A stretch of DNA of 64,000 bases from AP-15 sp963747735 (GTDB lineage Bacteria; Pseudomonadota; Alphaproteobacteria; ATCC43930; CGMCC-115725): contig CAVVGE010000006.1 of the NCBI GenBank assembly GCA_963747735.1, positions 310,001-374,000 of the forward strand, read 5' to 3'. The number at the start of each line of letters is the position of its first letter. The first letter of the stretch is position 1. Shown piece after piece: positions 1 through 8,540 of this stretch. A model generated the notes under the pieces. The model was not told the DNA's origin, searched no databases, and worked only from the letters and a program-made list of their open reading frames with translations. The translations under genes were made by a program, and so were the position numbers.

Positions 1-2
1 TG

Positions 3-320
3 CGCCGCACCTTCGAGCTCGACGAGCTTTATGCGGTGCTGCCGGCGTTTCGCAACATCTACGACCGAATCAGCTACAGCTATCCCGCGGCGCGGCCGGC
101 GGAGAAGGTGCACAACTCCGCCAACGAGACGCCGGTCAGCCGCGCTTATCTGCGTCACCTTTTGGCCCAGCCCAGTGTCTTGCCGGACACCGTTGTGGCA
201 TTGTTGGCGGCGGACCGGGAAAACGCCGGCAACGGATCGGCGTTCCTCGGCGTCGCCCGCTCCCAATCGGTCCCTGGCCGGCTTCAGGAAGCGGCGGTCC
301 TTCAGGCGAAAACGGCGTAA
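3..320 (+). CDS. C-terminal end of an unrecognised protein (5' end outside window)
   Basis: The reading frame is open from the first bases of the window to a TAA at the end, giving 105 residues of a C-terminus. I do not recognise the family. The visible part is soluble, with no membrane segment; it contains a stretch rich in Tyr and Ala near the start and ends with an Ala/Gln-rich tail. It lies 57 bp upstream of, and in the same direction as, a surface-polysaccharide gene set, so a sugar- or glycan-related role is possible by context only. An internal ATG in another frame gives only an arginine-rich shadow. Confidence 0.5.
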   Translation, partial: RRTFELDELYAVLPAFRNIYDRISYSYPAARPAEKVHNSANETPVSRAYLRHLLAQPSVLPDTVVALLAADRENAGNGSAFLGVARSQSVPGRLQEAAVLQAKTA

Positions 321-377
321 TCCCGGCGGCGCCCAGTTGCCGCCGCCGATCGAGACGACCAATCAGGAGAGCGGGCT

Positions 378-1523
378 TTGGGGGATCAAGCCGATGTGCT
401 GCCGATAGAGTTCATCGATCTGAAGGCACAGCGGGACCGCATCCGCGCCCGGGTCGAAGAAGGCTGGCGCCGGGTGCTCGATCACGGCCAATACATCATG
501 GGTCCCGAGGTGGCCGAGCTGGAGCGCCGCCTGGCCCGCTTTAGCGCCGCCGCCGAGGTCGTGTCGTGCTCCAGCGGCACCGATGCGCTCTGGGTCCCGT
601 TGCTGGCGCTCGGCATCGGCCGGGGCGACGCCGTCTTTCTGCCGAGCTGGACCTTTACCGCGACCGCCGAGGTGGTCTGCCTGGTCGGCGCCACGCCGGT
701 GTTTGTCGATGTCGAGCCCGACAGCATGAACCTGTCGCCGGCGAGCCTCGAAGCGGCGATCATGGCGGTCCGCCGGGAGGGTGTGCTGACCCCCAGGCTC
801 GTCATCGCGGTCGATTTGTTCGGCGTGCCGGCCGATTACGAGGCGATCAACGCGATCGCCCATGAGAACGGGCTCAAGGTGCTGGCGGATGCCGCCCAAT
901 CCTTTGGCGCCGGGCAGGGCAACCGGCGCGTCGGCGTGCTGGCCGATGTGACTGCGACCAGCTTTTTTCCGGCCAAGCCGCTCGGTTGCTGGGGCGACGG
1001 CGGCGCGATCTTTACCGACGATCCGGACACCGCCGAGATGCTGCGCTCGATCCGCATTCACGGGCGCGGCGCGCACGGCAAATACGACAATGTGCGGGTC
1101 GGCGCCAATGCCCGGCTCGACACGCTCCAGGCGGTGGTTTTGCTGGAAAAGCTCGAAATCTTCGAGGACGAGCTGGAGCAGCGGCAGCGGGTGGCCGAGC
1201 ATTACGCCGACGGCCTCGCGCGCTGGGTGAGGGTGCCGCGCACCCCGCCCGGCAACGTGTCCTCCTGGGCGCAATATACGATCCGGACCGAGCGCCGCGC
1301 CGAGCTGCAAGCCGGGCTCGCCGAGCGCGGCATCCGCACCGAGATTTATTATCCGCGGCCGCTGCACATGCAGCCGCCCTATCGCGGCTGTCCGGCAGCG
1401 CCGGGCGGGTTGGCGGTCACCGAGCGTCTCAAGGACGAGGTGCTCAGCCTGCCGATGCATCCTTATTTGACCGCCGGCCAGTTGGATCACATCTGCGGCG
1501 CCGTGAGGGCGGTCCTCAGCTGA
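378..1523 (+). CDS. DegT/DnrJ/EryC1/StrS family sugar aminotransferase
   Basis: PLP-dependent aminotransferase of 381 residues, the usual length for the family, which transfers an amino group to a keto-sugar nucleotide during lipopolysaccharide or capsule precursor synthesis in the cytoplasm. The N-terminus has the family's FIDLKAQ opening, SGTDAL sits near residue 65, the DAAQSFGA motif near 170, and the PLP lysine is K200 in SFFPAKPLG. The start is TTG, chosen because AGGAGA lies about 8 bp upstream and the family N-terminus begins right after it. The next gene begins one base after the stop. Together with the acyltransferase and Gfo/Idh genes downstream it resembles the enzyme set for acetamido sugars such as the Wbp pathway; the exact sugar cannot be told. 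Confidence 0.9.
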   Translation: MGDQADVLPIEFIDLKAQRDRIRARVEEGWRRVLDHGQYIMGPEVAELERRLARFSAAAEVVSCSSGTDALWVPLLALGIGRGDAVFLPSWTFTATAEVVCLVGATPVFVDVEPDSMNLSPASLEAAIMAVRREGVLTPRLVIAVDLFGVPADYEAINAIAHENGLKVLADAAQSFGAGQGNRRVGVLADVTATSFFPAKPLGCWGDGGAIFTDDPDTAEMLRSIRIHGRGAHGKYDNVRVGANARLDTLQAVVLLEKLEIFEDELEQRQRVAEHYADGLARWVRVPRTPPGNVSSWAQYTIRTERRAELQAGLAERGIRTEIYYPRPLHMQPPYRGCPAAPGGLAVTERLKDEVLSLPMHPYLTAGQLDHICGAVRAVLS

Positions 1524-1524
1524 C

Positions 1525-2853
1525 ATGAACGATATCGGCGGCCCACCGGGGCGACCGCGCACGGGATTGTCGGTGTGCATTATCGCTTGCAAAGATTTGT
1601 CGCTGAACACCCGCGTCATCCGCCAAGCCAGATCGCTGTCGCGCGCCGGTCACAAGGTGACGATCATCGGCTTTGTCTCGCCGGACGCCAAGCTGTCGGG
1701 CGACGAGCCCGCCGCCACCTTGCTGGCAACCGGCGGACCGGGCTATCCCGGCATCCTGATGTCGAAGCTGTGGCTCGCGCGCAAGGTGCTCGGCGCCGAC
1801 GGGCACGTGCAACGGGCCGCAGCCGCGGCGGTGGCCGCGGGCCGCAGCCGCAACGGACGGTTCGCCCGACAGGCGCTCGATCGGCTCGTCGAGCACCGCT
1901 TCGATGTCGTGCAGGCGCATTTCGACAAGGCGTTGATCGCCGCCTCGGCGCTGAGCCAGCGCTGCGGCGCGAGGCTCGTGTTCGATGCCGTCGAGCTGCC
2001 GTTCGACGAGGAGCTGATCCCCGCCACCCCGACCGCGCGAGCGCTGCGCCTCGCCGAGATAAGGCGAGAGACCGAGATCGCGCGGCGCGCCGACGCCTGG
2101 ATCACGGTCAACGATTCGCTGGCCGACGCGGCGGCCGGCCGGTTCGGCATCGCCCGTCCGATGGTCCTGCGCAATTGCCAGGATGAAGGGCCTTGGCCAT
2201 CGGACGGCCGCCTGCGCCGGGATGTCGGGCTCGGCCCGCAGGCGCGGGTGCTGCTGCACCTGAACACGTTGCGCCGCGGCGAGGGGGTCGAGGTCGCGGT
2301 TGCGGCGCTCGCGCAATTGCCGCCCGATATCCACCTCGTCGGCCTCGGCCCGGTGCCGCAACGCGGCTTTGTCAAGGAGATGCGGGAGCTGGCGGCGCAG
2401 TTCGGGGTCGCCGGCCGCTTTCACGTGGCGCCGCTGCAGCCGCCCCACGCGCTTGCACCCTACATCGCCGGCGCCGATATCGGCGTCATCGCGCGTCAGG
2501 GCAATCTGCAGAACATGCGCCTCAGCTTGCCCAACCGGCTGTTCCAGATGATTGCCGCCCGGTTGCCGGTCATCGCGACGCCGCTGCCCGAGATCGCCCG
2601 GATCGTTCGCCACTTTGGTGTCGGCGTCTTGTTCGACGCGCTCGATCCGGCGGCTTTGGCGGCCTCGGTGCGCAGGATGGTCGAACCCTCGGCGCGGGCC
2701 GAATATCGGATGGCCCTCGACCGGGCGGCGCGCCTGTTGACCTGGGAGCGCGAGAGCGAGCCCTATGTCCGGATGATCGAGGCGTTGGCGGGCCGACGCT
2801 CGACCGCAGCGGCAGCAGCTCATCGCACGGACGGCGCCGCCTATCATGGATAG
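1525..2853 (+). CDS. glycosyltransferase, GT4-like (GT-B fold)
   Basis: A 442-residue retaining-type glycosyltransferase of the GT-B fold. Residues about 15-180 form the acceptor-binding half, with the opening SVCIIACKDLSLNTRV followed by the typical R-Q-A-x-S-L-x-R-A-G-H-K-V segment. The second half carries the sugar-nucleotide site, seen as HLNTLRRGEGVE, GLGPVPQ and the late GADIGVIARQ...SLPNRLFQMIAARLPVIATP region. It presumably adds one sugar to a growing surface glycan at the cytoplasmic face. It starts one base after the aminotransferase stop and overlaps the acyltransferase by 8 bp, so the three are translationally linked. Donor and acceptor are unknown. Confidence 0.85.
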   Translation: MNDIGGPPGRPRTGLSVCIIACKDLSLNTRVIRQARSLSRAGHKVTIIGFVSPDAKLSGDEPAATLLATGGPGYPGILMSKLWLARKVLGADGHVQRAAAAAVAAGRSRNGRFARQALDRLVEHRFDVVQAHFDKALIAASALSQRCGARLVFDAVELPFDEELIPATPTARALRLAEIRRETEIARRADAWITVNDSLADAAAGRFGIARPMVLRNCQDEGPWPSDGRLRRDVGLGPQARVLLHLNTLRRGEGVEVAVAALAQLPPDIHLVGLGPVPQRGFVKEMRELAAQFGVAGRFHVAPLQPPHALAPYIAGADIGVIARQGNLQNMRLSLPNRLFQMIAARLPVIATPLPEIARIVRHFGVGVLFDALDPAALAASVRRMVEPSARAEYRMALDRAARLLTWERESEPYVRMIEALAGRRSTAAAAAHRTDGAAYHG

Positions 2854-3481
2854 CGCGGCGGGGTTCGAGCCTTTCTACCGAGCCGGCATCGATTGCGAAG
2901 TCCAGCCCGGCGCGCAGGTCGGGCTCAGGTATCGGGAGGGTTGCGGCCCGGCGGTGCTGGGCGCGCATGCGCGGATCCGGTCGGGTGCGGTCATTTACGG
3001 CGATGTGAGCGCGGGCGACTACTTCGAAACCGGTCACCACGTGCTGATCCGGGCCGAGACGAAGATCGGCGACCATGTCGTGGTGGGGAGCAGCACGGTC
3101 ATCGAGGGACAGGTCACGATCGGCGATTTTGTCAAGATCGAAGCCAACTGCTTTATTCCGACCCACTGCACGCTCGGCAGCCGGGTTTTCCTCGGACCCG
3201 GGGTCGTCATCCTCAACGACCGCTATCCCCTTAAGCAGCGCGAGGCCTATCGGCCGGAAGGCTGCACGATCGACGACGACGCGACAATCGGCGGCGGCGC
3301 GGTGCTGCTGCCGGGGGTGCGCATCGGGGCGGGCTCGTTTGTGGCTGCCGGCGCCGTGGTCGTCAGAGATGCCCCGCCGGATCGGCTGGTGGTGGGTGTG
3401 CCGGGCAAAATACGCCCACTGCCGAAGGGGTTGCGCGAGCCCAATATCGCGCTGTCGTGGAAACCGCATCTGCGCCGATAA
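2846..3481 (+). CDS. left-handed beta-helix (hexapeptide) acyltransferase
   Basis: A 211-residue transferase built from hexapeptide repeats: runs such as AVLGAHARIRSGAVIYGDV and TVIEGQVTIGDFVKIEANC give the [LIV]-G-x(4) rhythm of a left-handed beta helix from about residue 30 to 180. The C-terminal GAGSFVAAGAVVVRD and VVGVPGKI segments are typical of sugar N- or O-acetyltransferases of the WbpD/WlbB/NeuD type, which use acetyl-CoA. Beside a sugar aminotransferase, N-acetylation of the new amino group is the simplest reading. The ATG overlaps the glycosyltransferase by 8 bp. The exact acyl donor and sugar are not visible. Confidence 0.85.
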   Translation: MDSAAGFEPFYRAGIDCEVQPGAQVGLRYREGCGPAVLGAHARIRSGAVIYGDVSAGDYFETGHHVLIRAETKIGDHVVVGSSTVIEGQVTIGDFVKIEANCFIPTHCTLGSRVFLGPGVVILNDRYPLKQREAYRPEGCTIDDDATIGGGAVLLPGVRIGAGSFVAAGAVVVRDAPPDRLVVGVPGKIRPLPKGLREPNIALSWKPHLRR

Positions 3482-3494
3482 GGAAGCGACACGC

Positions 3495-4517
3495 GTGAGG
3501 ATCGGCCTTATCGGTTGCGGCGGGCGGGCGATCGAGCATGTCGGCGGGTATCGCCGCTGCCCGGGGGTCGAGATCGTGCTCGCCGACGCGGACCCGGAAT
3601 GCGCCCGCGCCTTCGGCGAAAGAGAGGGGCTCGGCTGGGTCCGGTCGGCCGCCGAGATTTTCGCCGATCCGACGATCGGCGCGGTCGATCTTTGTGTTCC
3701 GGTCGCGGCCCGCGCGCCGCTTATTCGTGGGACGCTGGCGGCGGACAAGGATTTTTTGTGCGATCAGCCATTGTGCGATACCGCGGCCGAGGCGCGCGAG
3801 CTGCGCGATCTGGCGACGCGTAACGGGCGCGTCGGGATGACCGGCTGCGGCTACCGCCACGCGCCGGCTTTTCAAAAGGCGCGCGCCATTCTCGGCGACG
3901 CGTATGAGACCGGGACCAGCCCGGTGATCGGCAAGCTGAGCGTGGCAACGATGCGCATCGGCGCCTGCGGCCGGGCGGCAGAGCTGCAGCATTGCCGGTC
4001 GGGGGATGGCGACGTGTTGAACGCCGCGTTGAACGAGATGCTGCTCCACCTGCTCGATGTCGCGGTGTGGTATTTCGGGCCGATCGAGCGCATCGAGTTG
4101 ATGGTTGGCGAGGCGCTGCGGCCGAGCCGGAAGCTTGGTCACGCCCCGGAAAGCGCCGATGCACGGGATTTTGTCGTGGTTCGCTGCGCGACCCGGACCG
4201 GCTTGCCGATCGTGATGCAGGCCGACCTCTTGTCGCCGTGCTTTTCGCAGATGATCGAGGTGCAAGGCGAGAACGGCGCGATCATGCTGTCGAACCAGCC
4301 CGGGGTGCCGCAATTCGTGTTCGCGGCAACCGCGGCAAATGGCTACCGCGCCGGCCGCACCGATCTGAGCGGCGGACCCGTGGATCTTTTCGCCGCGCAC
4401 ATGGCCGCCTTCGTCGCCGCCGCGCGCGACCGCAAACCGGACCAGCGCGACGCGCTCGCCGATTGTGTGCATGTCGTCGCAGCGCTCGAGATGCTGCGAA
4501 GTGGGCCGCACGGCTGA
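3495..4517 (+). CDS. Gfo/Idh/MocA family oxidoreductase with altered EKP motif
   Basis: A 340-residue NAD(P)-dependent oxidoreductase. The start is GTG, giving VRIGLIGCGGRAIEHV as the dinucleotide-binding glycine loop; longer in-frame starts would run into the preceding gene. In this family the motif E-K-P near residue 95 holds the catalytic lysine; here the aligned segment reads FLCDQPLCD, so both acidic and lysine positions differ. The later histidine region is present as NEMLLHLLDVAVWYFGP. It is 13 bp after the acyltransferase and closes the sugar operon, where a C3 oxidation of a sugar nucleotide would be expected. The lost lysine means dehydrogenase activity should not be assumed. Confidence 0.8.
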   Translation: MRIGLIGCGGRAIEHVGGYRRCPGVEIVLADADPECARAFGEREGLGWVRSAAEIFADPTIGAVDLCVPVAARAPLIRGTLAADKDFLCDQPLCDTAAEARELRDLATRNGRVGMTGCGYRHAPAFQKARAILGDAYETGTSPVIGKLSVATMRIGACGRAAELQHCRSGDGDVLNAALNEMLLHLLDVAVWYFGPIERIELMVGEALRPSRKLGHAPESADARDFVVVRCATRTGLPIVMQADLLSPCFSQMIEVQGENGAIMLSNQPGVPQFVFAATAANGYRAGRTDLSGGPVDLFAAHMAAFVAAARDRKPDQRDALADCVHVVAALEMLRSGPHG

Positions 4518-4618
4518 GCGCCCGTGTCGGCGGACGGGCCCCGGCCATAGCTGCGCAGCGATGCGGCGCTCGGTTGGCGAACAGGCTATGATGCCGGTCC
4601 TCGACAGAGCAGCGACAG

Positions 4619-5413
4619 ATGACGAACGAAACCCATAGCAGCCTGATCCGCGACCAGTTCACCCGCCAGGCAGTGCCGTTCAGCACGGCGAGCCCGATCA
4701 CCGATCCGGGTGGCTTGCAATTGATCATCGACGCCGCGGCGCCGGGACCGGATGACACGGTGCTCGATGTCGCCTGTGGCGGCGGGATCGTGGTCTGCGC
4801 CTTTGCCCCCCATGTTCGGCACGCGACCGGCATCGACATGACCCCGGCCATGCTCGACCGCGCCCGCCAATTGGCGGCGGAAAACAAGATTGCGAACGTC
4901 ACCTGGCGGGAGGGCGATGTTGCCGCGCTGCCCTGGCCCGACGGTGCCTTCACCATTGTGGCGACCCGGTTTGCGGTGCACCACTTTCCCGATCCCACTG
5001 CGGTGGTGCGCGAGATGGCGCGGGTTTGCGCGCCGGACGGACGGATCGTCATCGCCGACACCTGCGCTTCCTCCGATCCGGCAAAGGCGGCACAGTTCAA
5101 TCGGCTGGAAAAGCTGCGTGACCCGTCGCATGTCCGCGCCCTGCCGCGCGCCGAGCTCGAGGGCCTGTTTCGGTCGGCCGGCCTGGCGGCGCCGCAAATC
5201 GGCTTTTCCGAGCTGCGCGACAGCGTGGCGAACCTGCTCGCCCGTTCATTTCCGAACCCCGGCGACGAGGCCGAGATCACCAGGATGTTCGCCGCTTCGG
5301 CCGAGGACGACAGCCTCGGCATCCCGGTGCGCCGCGACGGCGACCGCATCGAATACGCCTATCCGGTGGCGATCCTGTCGGCGGTCAAAGGGCGCGGTCG
5401 ATCAGGTGGATGA
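4619..5413 (+). CDS. class I SAM-dependent methyltransferase
   Basis: A 264-residue methyltransferase of the UbiE-like group. Motif I is VLDVACGGGIVV near residue 47, followed by an acidic motif II region (GIDMTPAML), the post-motif DVAALPWPDGAFTIV and a FAVHHFPDP stretch typical of the Methyltransf_11 domain. The substrate is unknown. It stands alone: 100 bp separate it from the sugar operon upstream, and its last 29 bp overlap the end of the convergent cobyrinate synthase gene, an arrangement in which both 3' ends are coding. Confidence 0.85.
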   Translation: MTNETHSSLIRDQFTRQAVPFSTASPITDPGGLQLIIDAAAPGPDDTVLDVACGGGIVVCAFAPHVRHATGIDMTPAMLDRARQLAAENKIANVTWREGDVAALPWPDGAFTIVATRFAVHHFPDPTAVVREMARVCAPDGRIVIADTCASSDPAKAAQFNRLEKLRDPSHVRALPRAELEGLFRSAGLAAPQIGFSELRDSVANLLARSFPNPGDEAEITRMFAASAEDDSLGIPVRRDGDRIEYAYPVAILSAVKGRGRSGG

Positions 5414-6728
5414 ACGAGCCGAAGACCGGGCCGCGGCGCAGGCCGCAGACGCCGAGATCGGCCCCGGTCGCGTCGGCGGCCGACCAGAGGCGCTCGCCCG
5501 CCTTTTCGTCCACGACCGTTGCGTAGTGAAATTCGTGGCCGCGAAATAACGTGCCGGCGGGACCGAGAGGCCCGTCCGCCAGCAGAGCGCAGCGTCGGTA
5601 GCCGAGCGACAGACGGCGCTCTCTAAAGCTCGTCACCAGCGGCAGCAGCCCGGCCATCCGCTGGCGCCGCCCGTCCGCGTCGATCAGCGACTCGCCGAGG
5701 ACCATGTAGCCGCCGCATTCGCCGTAAATCGGTTTGCCCGCAGCGGCAGCCCGGCGCAGCCCCGCAAGAAACGCCTCGCCCGCCGCGAGCCGGCCGGCCG
5801 AGAGCTCCGGATAGCCGCCCGGCAGATAGACCGCGTCGGTGTCGGGATCGGGCGGCTCCCCGGCGAGCGGCGAGAAAAACCGCAATGCCGCACCGGCTTG
5901 CCGCCAGCTGCCGAGCAAGCTCGGATAGGCAAAGCAAAAGGCGTCGTCATGGGCGACGGCGATGCATCGGCCGAGCGGCGGGATGCCGACAGCGCCGGCA
6001 TTTCCGGGCAGGACCGCATTTCCAGGCAGCGCCGACGGGCGCGCCAGCCCGACGAGCCCGGCGATGTCGAGGGCGGCGCCGACGGCCATGGCGGCTCGCT
6101 CGATAACGGTCTCGACCTCGGTGGCTTCGCCGGCCGGGACCAGGCCGAGATGGCGCGAAGGAAGCGCCAGCGCCGGATCGGCAAAAAGCGCGCCGAGGAC
6201 GGCGAGGTCCGGCAGGTGCCGCGCTGTCGCGCCGGCAAGCAAGGTTGCGTGGCGCTCGCTCGCAACCCGGTTGAAGATGACGCCGACGATCGGGAGATCG
6301 GGTCGATGCCGGACAAAGCCGCGCAGCAATGCGGCGACCGAGGCGCCCTGGCCGCGCGCATCGACGACCAGAACGACCGGCCAGCCGGTGAGCCGGGCGA
6401 GCTCGGCGGTGGAGCCTTCCTCGCCATCGGCGCCGGTGCCGTCGAACAGGCCCATGACGCCCTCGCACAGCACCAGATCGCTTGCGGTTTCGAGACCAGC
6501 GACGATGGCGGCGAGGGTCGAGGGCCGCATCGCCCAAACATCGAGATTGGGAGAGGCCGCCCCGAGCGAGGCGGCGTGAAAGGTCGGATCGACAAAATCC
6601 GGCCCGGCCTTGGCCGCGGCGACACGCATGCCGCGCCGCCGCAGATGCCGCAGCAGACCCGCCGTCACCAAGGTTTTGCCGCTGCCCGAAGCGGGGGCGG
6701 CGAGGATCAAGCCGCGGGCCCGCGCCAT
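5385..6728 (-). CDS. cobB: cobyrinate a,c-diamide synthase
   Basis: Glutamine- and ATP-dependent amidation of the a and c side chains of (hydrogeno)cobyrinic acid in cobalamin synthesis. The 447-residue protein starts with a P-loop, LAAPASGSGKTLVTAG, followed by KAGPDFVDPTFH, the hallmark of the CobB/CbiA family. The C-terminal class I glutamine amidotransferase domain carries the nucleophile cysteine in YGECGGYMVLG and a late FGSFIHL histidine region. I chose the ATG giving MARARGLILAAP, because a longer start would overlap the upstream gene by 44 bp. It is the only corrin-pathway gene in the window; a B12-dependent ribonucleotide reductase lies 25 kb away. Confidence 0.92.
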   Translation of the reverse strand: MARARGLILAAPASGSGKTLVTAGLLRHLRRRGMRVAAAKAGPDFVDPTFHAASLGAASPNLDVWAMRPSTLAAIVAGLETASDLVLCEGVMGLFDGTGADGEEGSTAELARLTGWPVVLVVDARGQGASVAALLRGFVRHRPDLPIVGVIFNRVASERHATLLAGATARHLPDLAVLGALFADPALALPSRHLGLVPAGEATEVETVIERAAMAVGAALDIAGLVGLARPSALPGNAVLPGNAGAVGIPPLGRCIAVAHDDAFCFAYPSLLGSWRQAGAALRFFSPLAGEPPDPDTDAVYLPGGYPELSAGRLAAGEAFLAGLRRAAAAGKPIYGECGGYMVLGESLIDADGRRQRMAGLLPLVTSFRERRLSLGYRRCALLADGPLGPAGTLFRGHEFHYATVVDEKAGERLWSAADATGADLGVCGLRRGPVFGSFIHLIDRAL

Positions 6729-6750
6729 CCTGCGGAGCGGTCGGGCGGCG

Positions 6751-7299
6751 TCAGCTCGGCAATTTGTCGCCGTCCGGGGGAGCGGGCACCTCAAAGGCGT
6801 TGACCATGCCGCACAGGAACACGAAGTAGTTGACCACCGCGGTCAGCTCGACCATCCATTGGTTGCCGTGGCGGGCATGGAGCCGGTCGAACAACGGCTG
6901 GGCCACGCGGTTGGTGCGGGTCAGCTGGCGCGCGTAGCGGACGACGCCACGCTCGTCCCGCGGCAGGTCGGCCGGATTGCCCTTGGCGCGCAAGAGGTCG
7001 ATCGTCGCTTCGGGCACCCCGGCGCGGCGCGCAGCACCCACCTGCGCCGCCCAGACATAGGCCGCCTCCTTCTCGCGCACTGCGGCCAGGATCGCGTGCG
7101 AGCGCAGCCGGCCCTCGACGACGCTCTGCTCGCGAAAAAAGGTGACGAGCGGCAGCACCCGCTCGGCGAGCGCGGGGCTGTGCAGCAGGATGCTGAACGG
7201 CCCCCGCACATTGCCAAAGACGCCGACCACCTGGTCGACGACGCCCTGATGCTCGGCCGGCACATCGCCTTTGCCGGCGACCGGGGTAATTCTCGGCAT
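6751..7299 (-). CDS. carboxymuconolactone decarboxylase / AhpD-like family protein
   Basis: A 182-residue all-helical protein of the CMD/AhpD superfamily. The central part, LAERVLPLVTFFREQSVVEGRL..., matches the CMD domain core, with the segment EKEAAYVWAAQVGAARRAGVP where the active helix lies. The CxxC pair of peroxidase-active AhpD proteins is absent, so a peroxidase role is not supported; the single cysteine is in FLCGMVNAF near the end. It begins 15 bp after the nitroreductase stop and ends 22 bp before cobB, so the three form one minus-strand unit. CMD proteins next to nitroreductases are frequent in catabolic operons; the substrate is unknown. Confidence 0.75.
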   Translation of the reverse strand: MPRITPVAGKGDVPAEHQGVVDQVVGVFGNVRGPFSILLHSPALAERVLPLVTFFREQSVVEGRLRSHAILAAVREKEAAYVWAAQVGAARRAGVPEATIDLLRAKGNPADLPRDERGVVRYARQLTRTNRVAQPLFDRLHARHGNQWMVELTAVVNYFVFLCGMVNAFEVPAPPDGDKLPS

Positions 7300-7314
7300 G
7301 CTCCGCCCCCTTCT

Positions 7315-7962
7315 TCAGATGCCGGGATAGGGCTTGCCCCAGCCGTCGAGATAGACAATGTCGCTCAACGAGCCGCGGCCGACCGGCCCGAACCTGCCCA
7401 TCGGATAGCCGATCGGCAGAATGGCGTAGGAATGGAAGCCGGGCGGAATGCCCATCGCTTCGTCGCATTCCTTGGCGTAGCCGATATGCCGCGTCGTCAG
7501 GGTCGAGCCGAGGCCGAGCGCGCGCGCCGCCAAGAGCATATTCTGCACCGCCGGATAGAGCGACGCGCCGGACGAATAGCCCGGGTTCTCGCCTTCGAGA
7601 CAGGCGACGATCCACACCGGCGCCTCGTGGTAATGGTCGGTCAGGTACTGGTTCGCCGCCATCTGCCGCAGCTGCCGCGCCTGGTCCGATCCGGGCGGCG
7701 GCGCGCTGTTGCGGTAGCGCGGCCCGACGACCTCGTCGAAGAGCTTTTTGTAATAGGTCTGCACGACCTTTTTGCCCGGATGGTTTTTCAGCACCAGGAA
7801 ACGCCAGCGCTGGGTGTTGCCGCCATTGGCCGCCGCCTGCCCGGCGAGCAGGATCTTGCGGACGAGGTCGTCGGGGACCGGATCGGGCTTCAGGCGCCGC
7901 ATCGCCCGCGTCGTATGCATGATCTCGAAGACGTCCGTTCCCCCTGGTGCAGCTTCCGGCAT
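7315..7962 (-). CDS. nitroreductase family FMN-dependent oxidoreductase
   Basis: A 215-residue FMN oxidoreductase. The N-terminal TTRAMRRLKPDPVPDDLV and the NGGNTQRWRFLVL segment form the FMN phosphate- and ring-binding region of the family; AAVQNM-like LYPAVQNMLLAARALGLGST is the dimer helix. The start is the ATG giving MPEAAPGG, preceded by GGAGAG at 6 bp; a longer frame upstream lacks a ribosome site. A BluB (dimethylbenzimidazole synthase) role was considered because cobB is nearby, but the sequence looks like general nitroreductases rather than BluB. It heads the unit nitroreductase, CMD protein, cobB. Confidence 0.82.
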   Translation of the reverse strand: MPEAAPGGTDVFEIMHTTRAMRRLKPDPVPDDLVRKILLAGQAAANGGNTQRWRFLVLKNHPGKKVVQTYYKKLFDEVVGPRYRNSAPPPGSDQARQLRQMAANQYLTDHYHEAPVWIVACLEGENPGYSSGASLYPAVQNMLLAARALGLGSTLTTRHIGYAKECDEAMGIPPGFHSYAILPIGYPMGRFGPVGRGSLSDIVYLDGWGKPYPGI

Positions 7963-8197
7963 CCGATCTCTCCACAAAGAATTCACCGCCAACTCTAATG
8001 AGGGCGGTTGCGGCTTTACAAGACGCATCGGCGAAGCGGGGCTCGATCCGTCATAAATCGACGGAAAATGTTACAGTCGAGCCCGGCGTCTCTGAAAAAA
8101 GTGTTTGATCGCAACGTGCCCGAGATTGGCACGCTTGTTGCGTTAACGTCGATGGGCGAAATGCGCCGAGCCGGCACGAGCTTGCAGGAGAAGACCA

Positions 8198-8344
8198 ATG
8201 CGACAGGGGGTGAGCCCGGCCGATCCGCCGCTGCCGCTCGCTACCGCGGCGTTGTCCAATATCGCGCTGGCGTTGCTGATGTGGGATGGGCTGCTGCGGC
8301 TCGCCGTTTTCCTCGCCCATTGCTGCGCGGCAGGCGCGCTCTAG
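8198..8344 (+). CDS. possible 48-residue hydrophobic small protein
   Basis: A short frame of 48 codons with an AGGAG ribosome site at a normal distance before its ATG. After a proline-rich start (MRQGVSPADPPLPLA) the rest is mostly hydrophobic, ALSNIALALLMWDGLLRLA, enough for one membrane span, and it ends with a Cys-Cys pair and a TAG. It sits between the divergent nitroreductase and the convergent lytic transglycosylase. There is no homology I recognise. Evidence is only the ribosome site plus composition, so it may be spurious. Confidence 0.35.
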   Translation: MRQGVSPADPPLPLATAALSNIALALLMWDGLLRLAVFLAHCCAAGAL

Positions 8345-8375
8345 CAAAGCGGACGGGTCAGCAGCAAGCTGGCGG

Positions 8376-8540
8376 TCAGCGCTGGGCGGCGGGCAGGCGC
8401 TTTGCCGCGAGCTGCATCGCCTGGTCGAGCCGCCGATAGAACTTGCCCGAGGTCAGGCCGAATTTTCCCGAGGCCGCGCCCAAGGCTGCGAATTCTGCGC
8501 ATTCGGCGGCAGCCAGCGCATCCTTTGCTGCATTTTTTTG
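8376..8540 (-). pseudogene. frameshifted C-terminal tail of the lytic transglycosylase
   Basis: On the minus strand the transglycosylase frame meets seven consecutive A residues (T run at 8533-8539). Reading one base back after this run gives ...KNAAKDALAAAECAEF, then GKFGLTSGKFYRRLDQAM and QLAAKRLPAAQR, ending at a TGA at 8376. This tail has balanced composition and amphipathic helix character, unlike the tail of the uninterrupted frame. An eighth A would join the two frames cleanly. The cause may be a homopolymer error, a real mutation, or programmed -1 slippage; sequence alone cannot decide. Confidence 0.6.

Noticed and set aside
363..4517. Long minus-strand frames of 380-440 codons opposite the sugar operon
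   Set aside because: They are Arg/His/Gly-rich antisense shadows caused by high GC; the plus-strand genes carry clear family motifs.
7315..7962. BluB (dimethylbenzimidazole synthase) identity for the nitroreductase near cobB
   Set aside because: The N-terminal and FMN-binding segments look like general nitroreductases; proximity to cobB alone is not enough.
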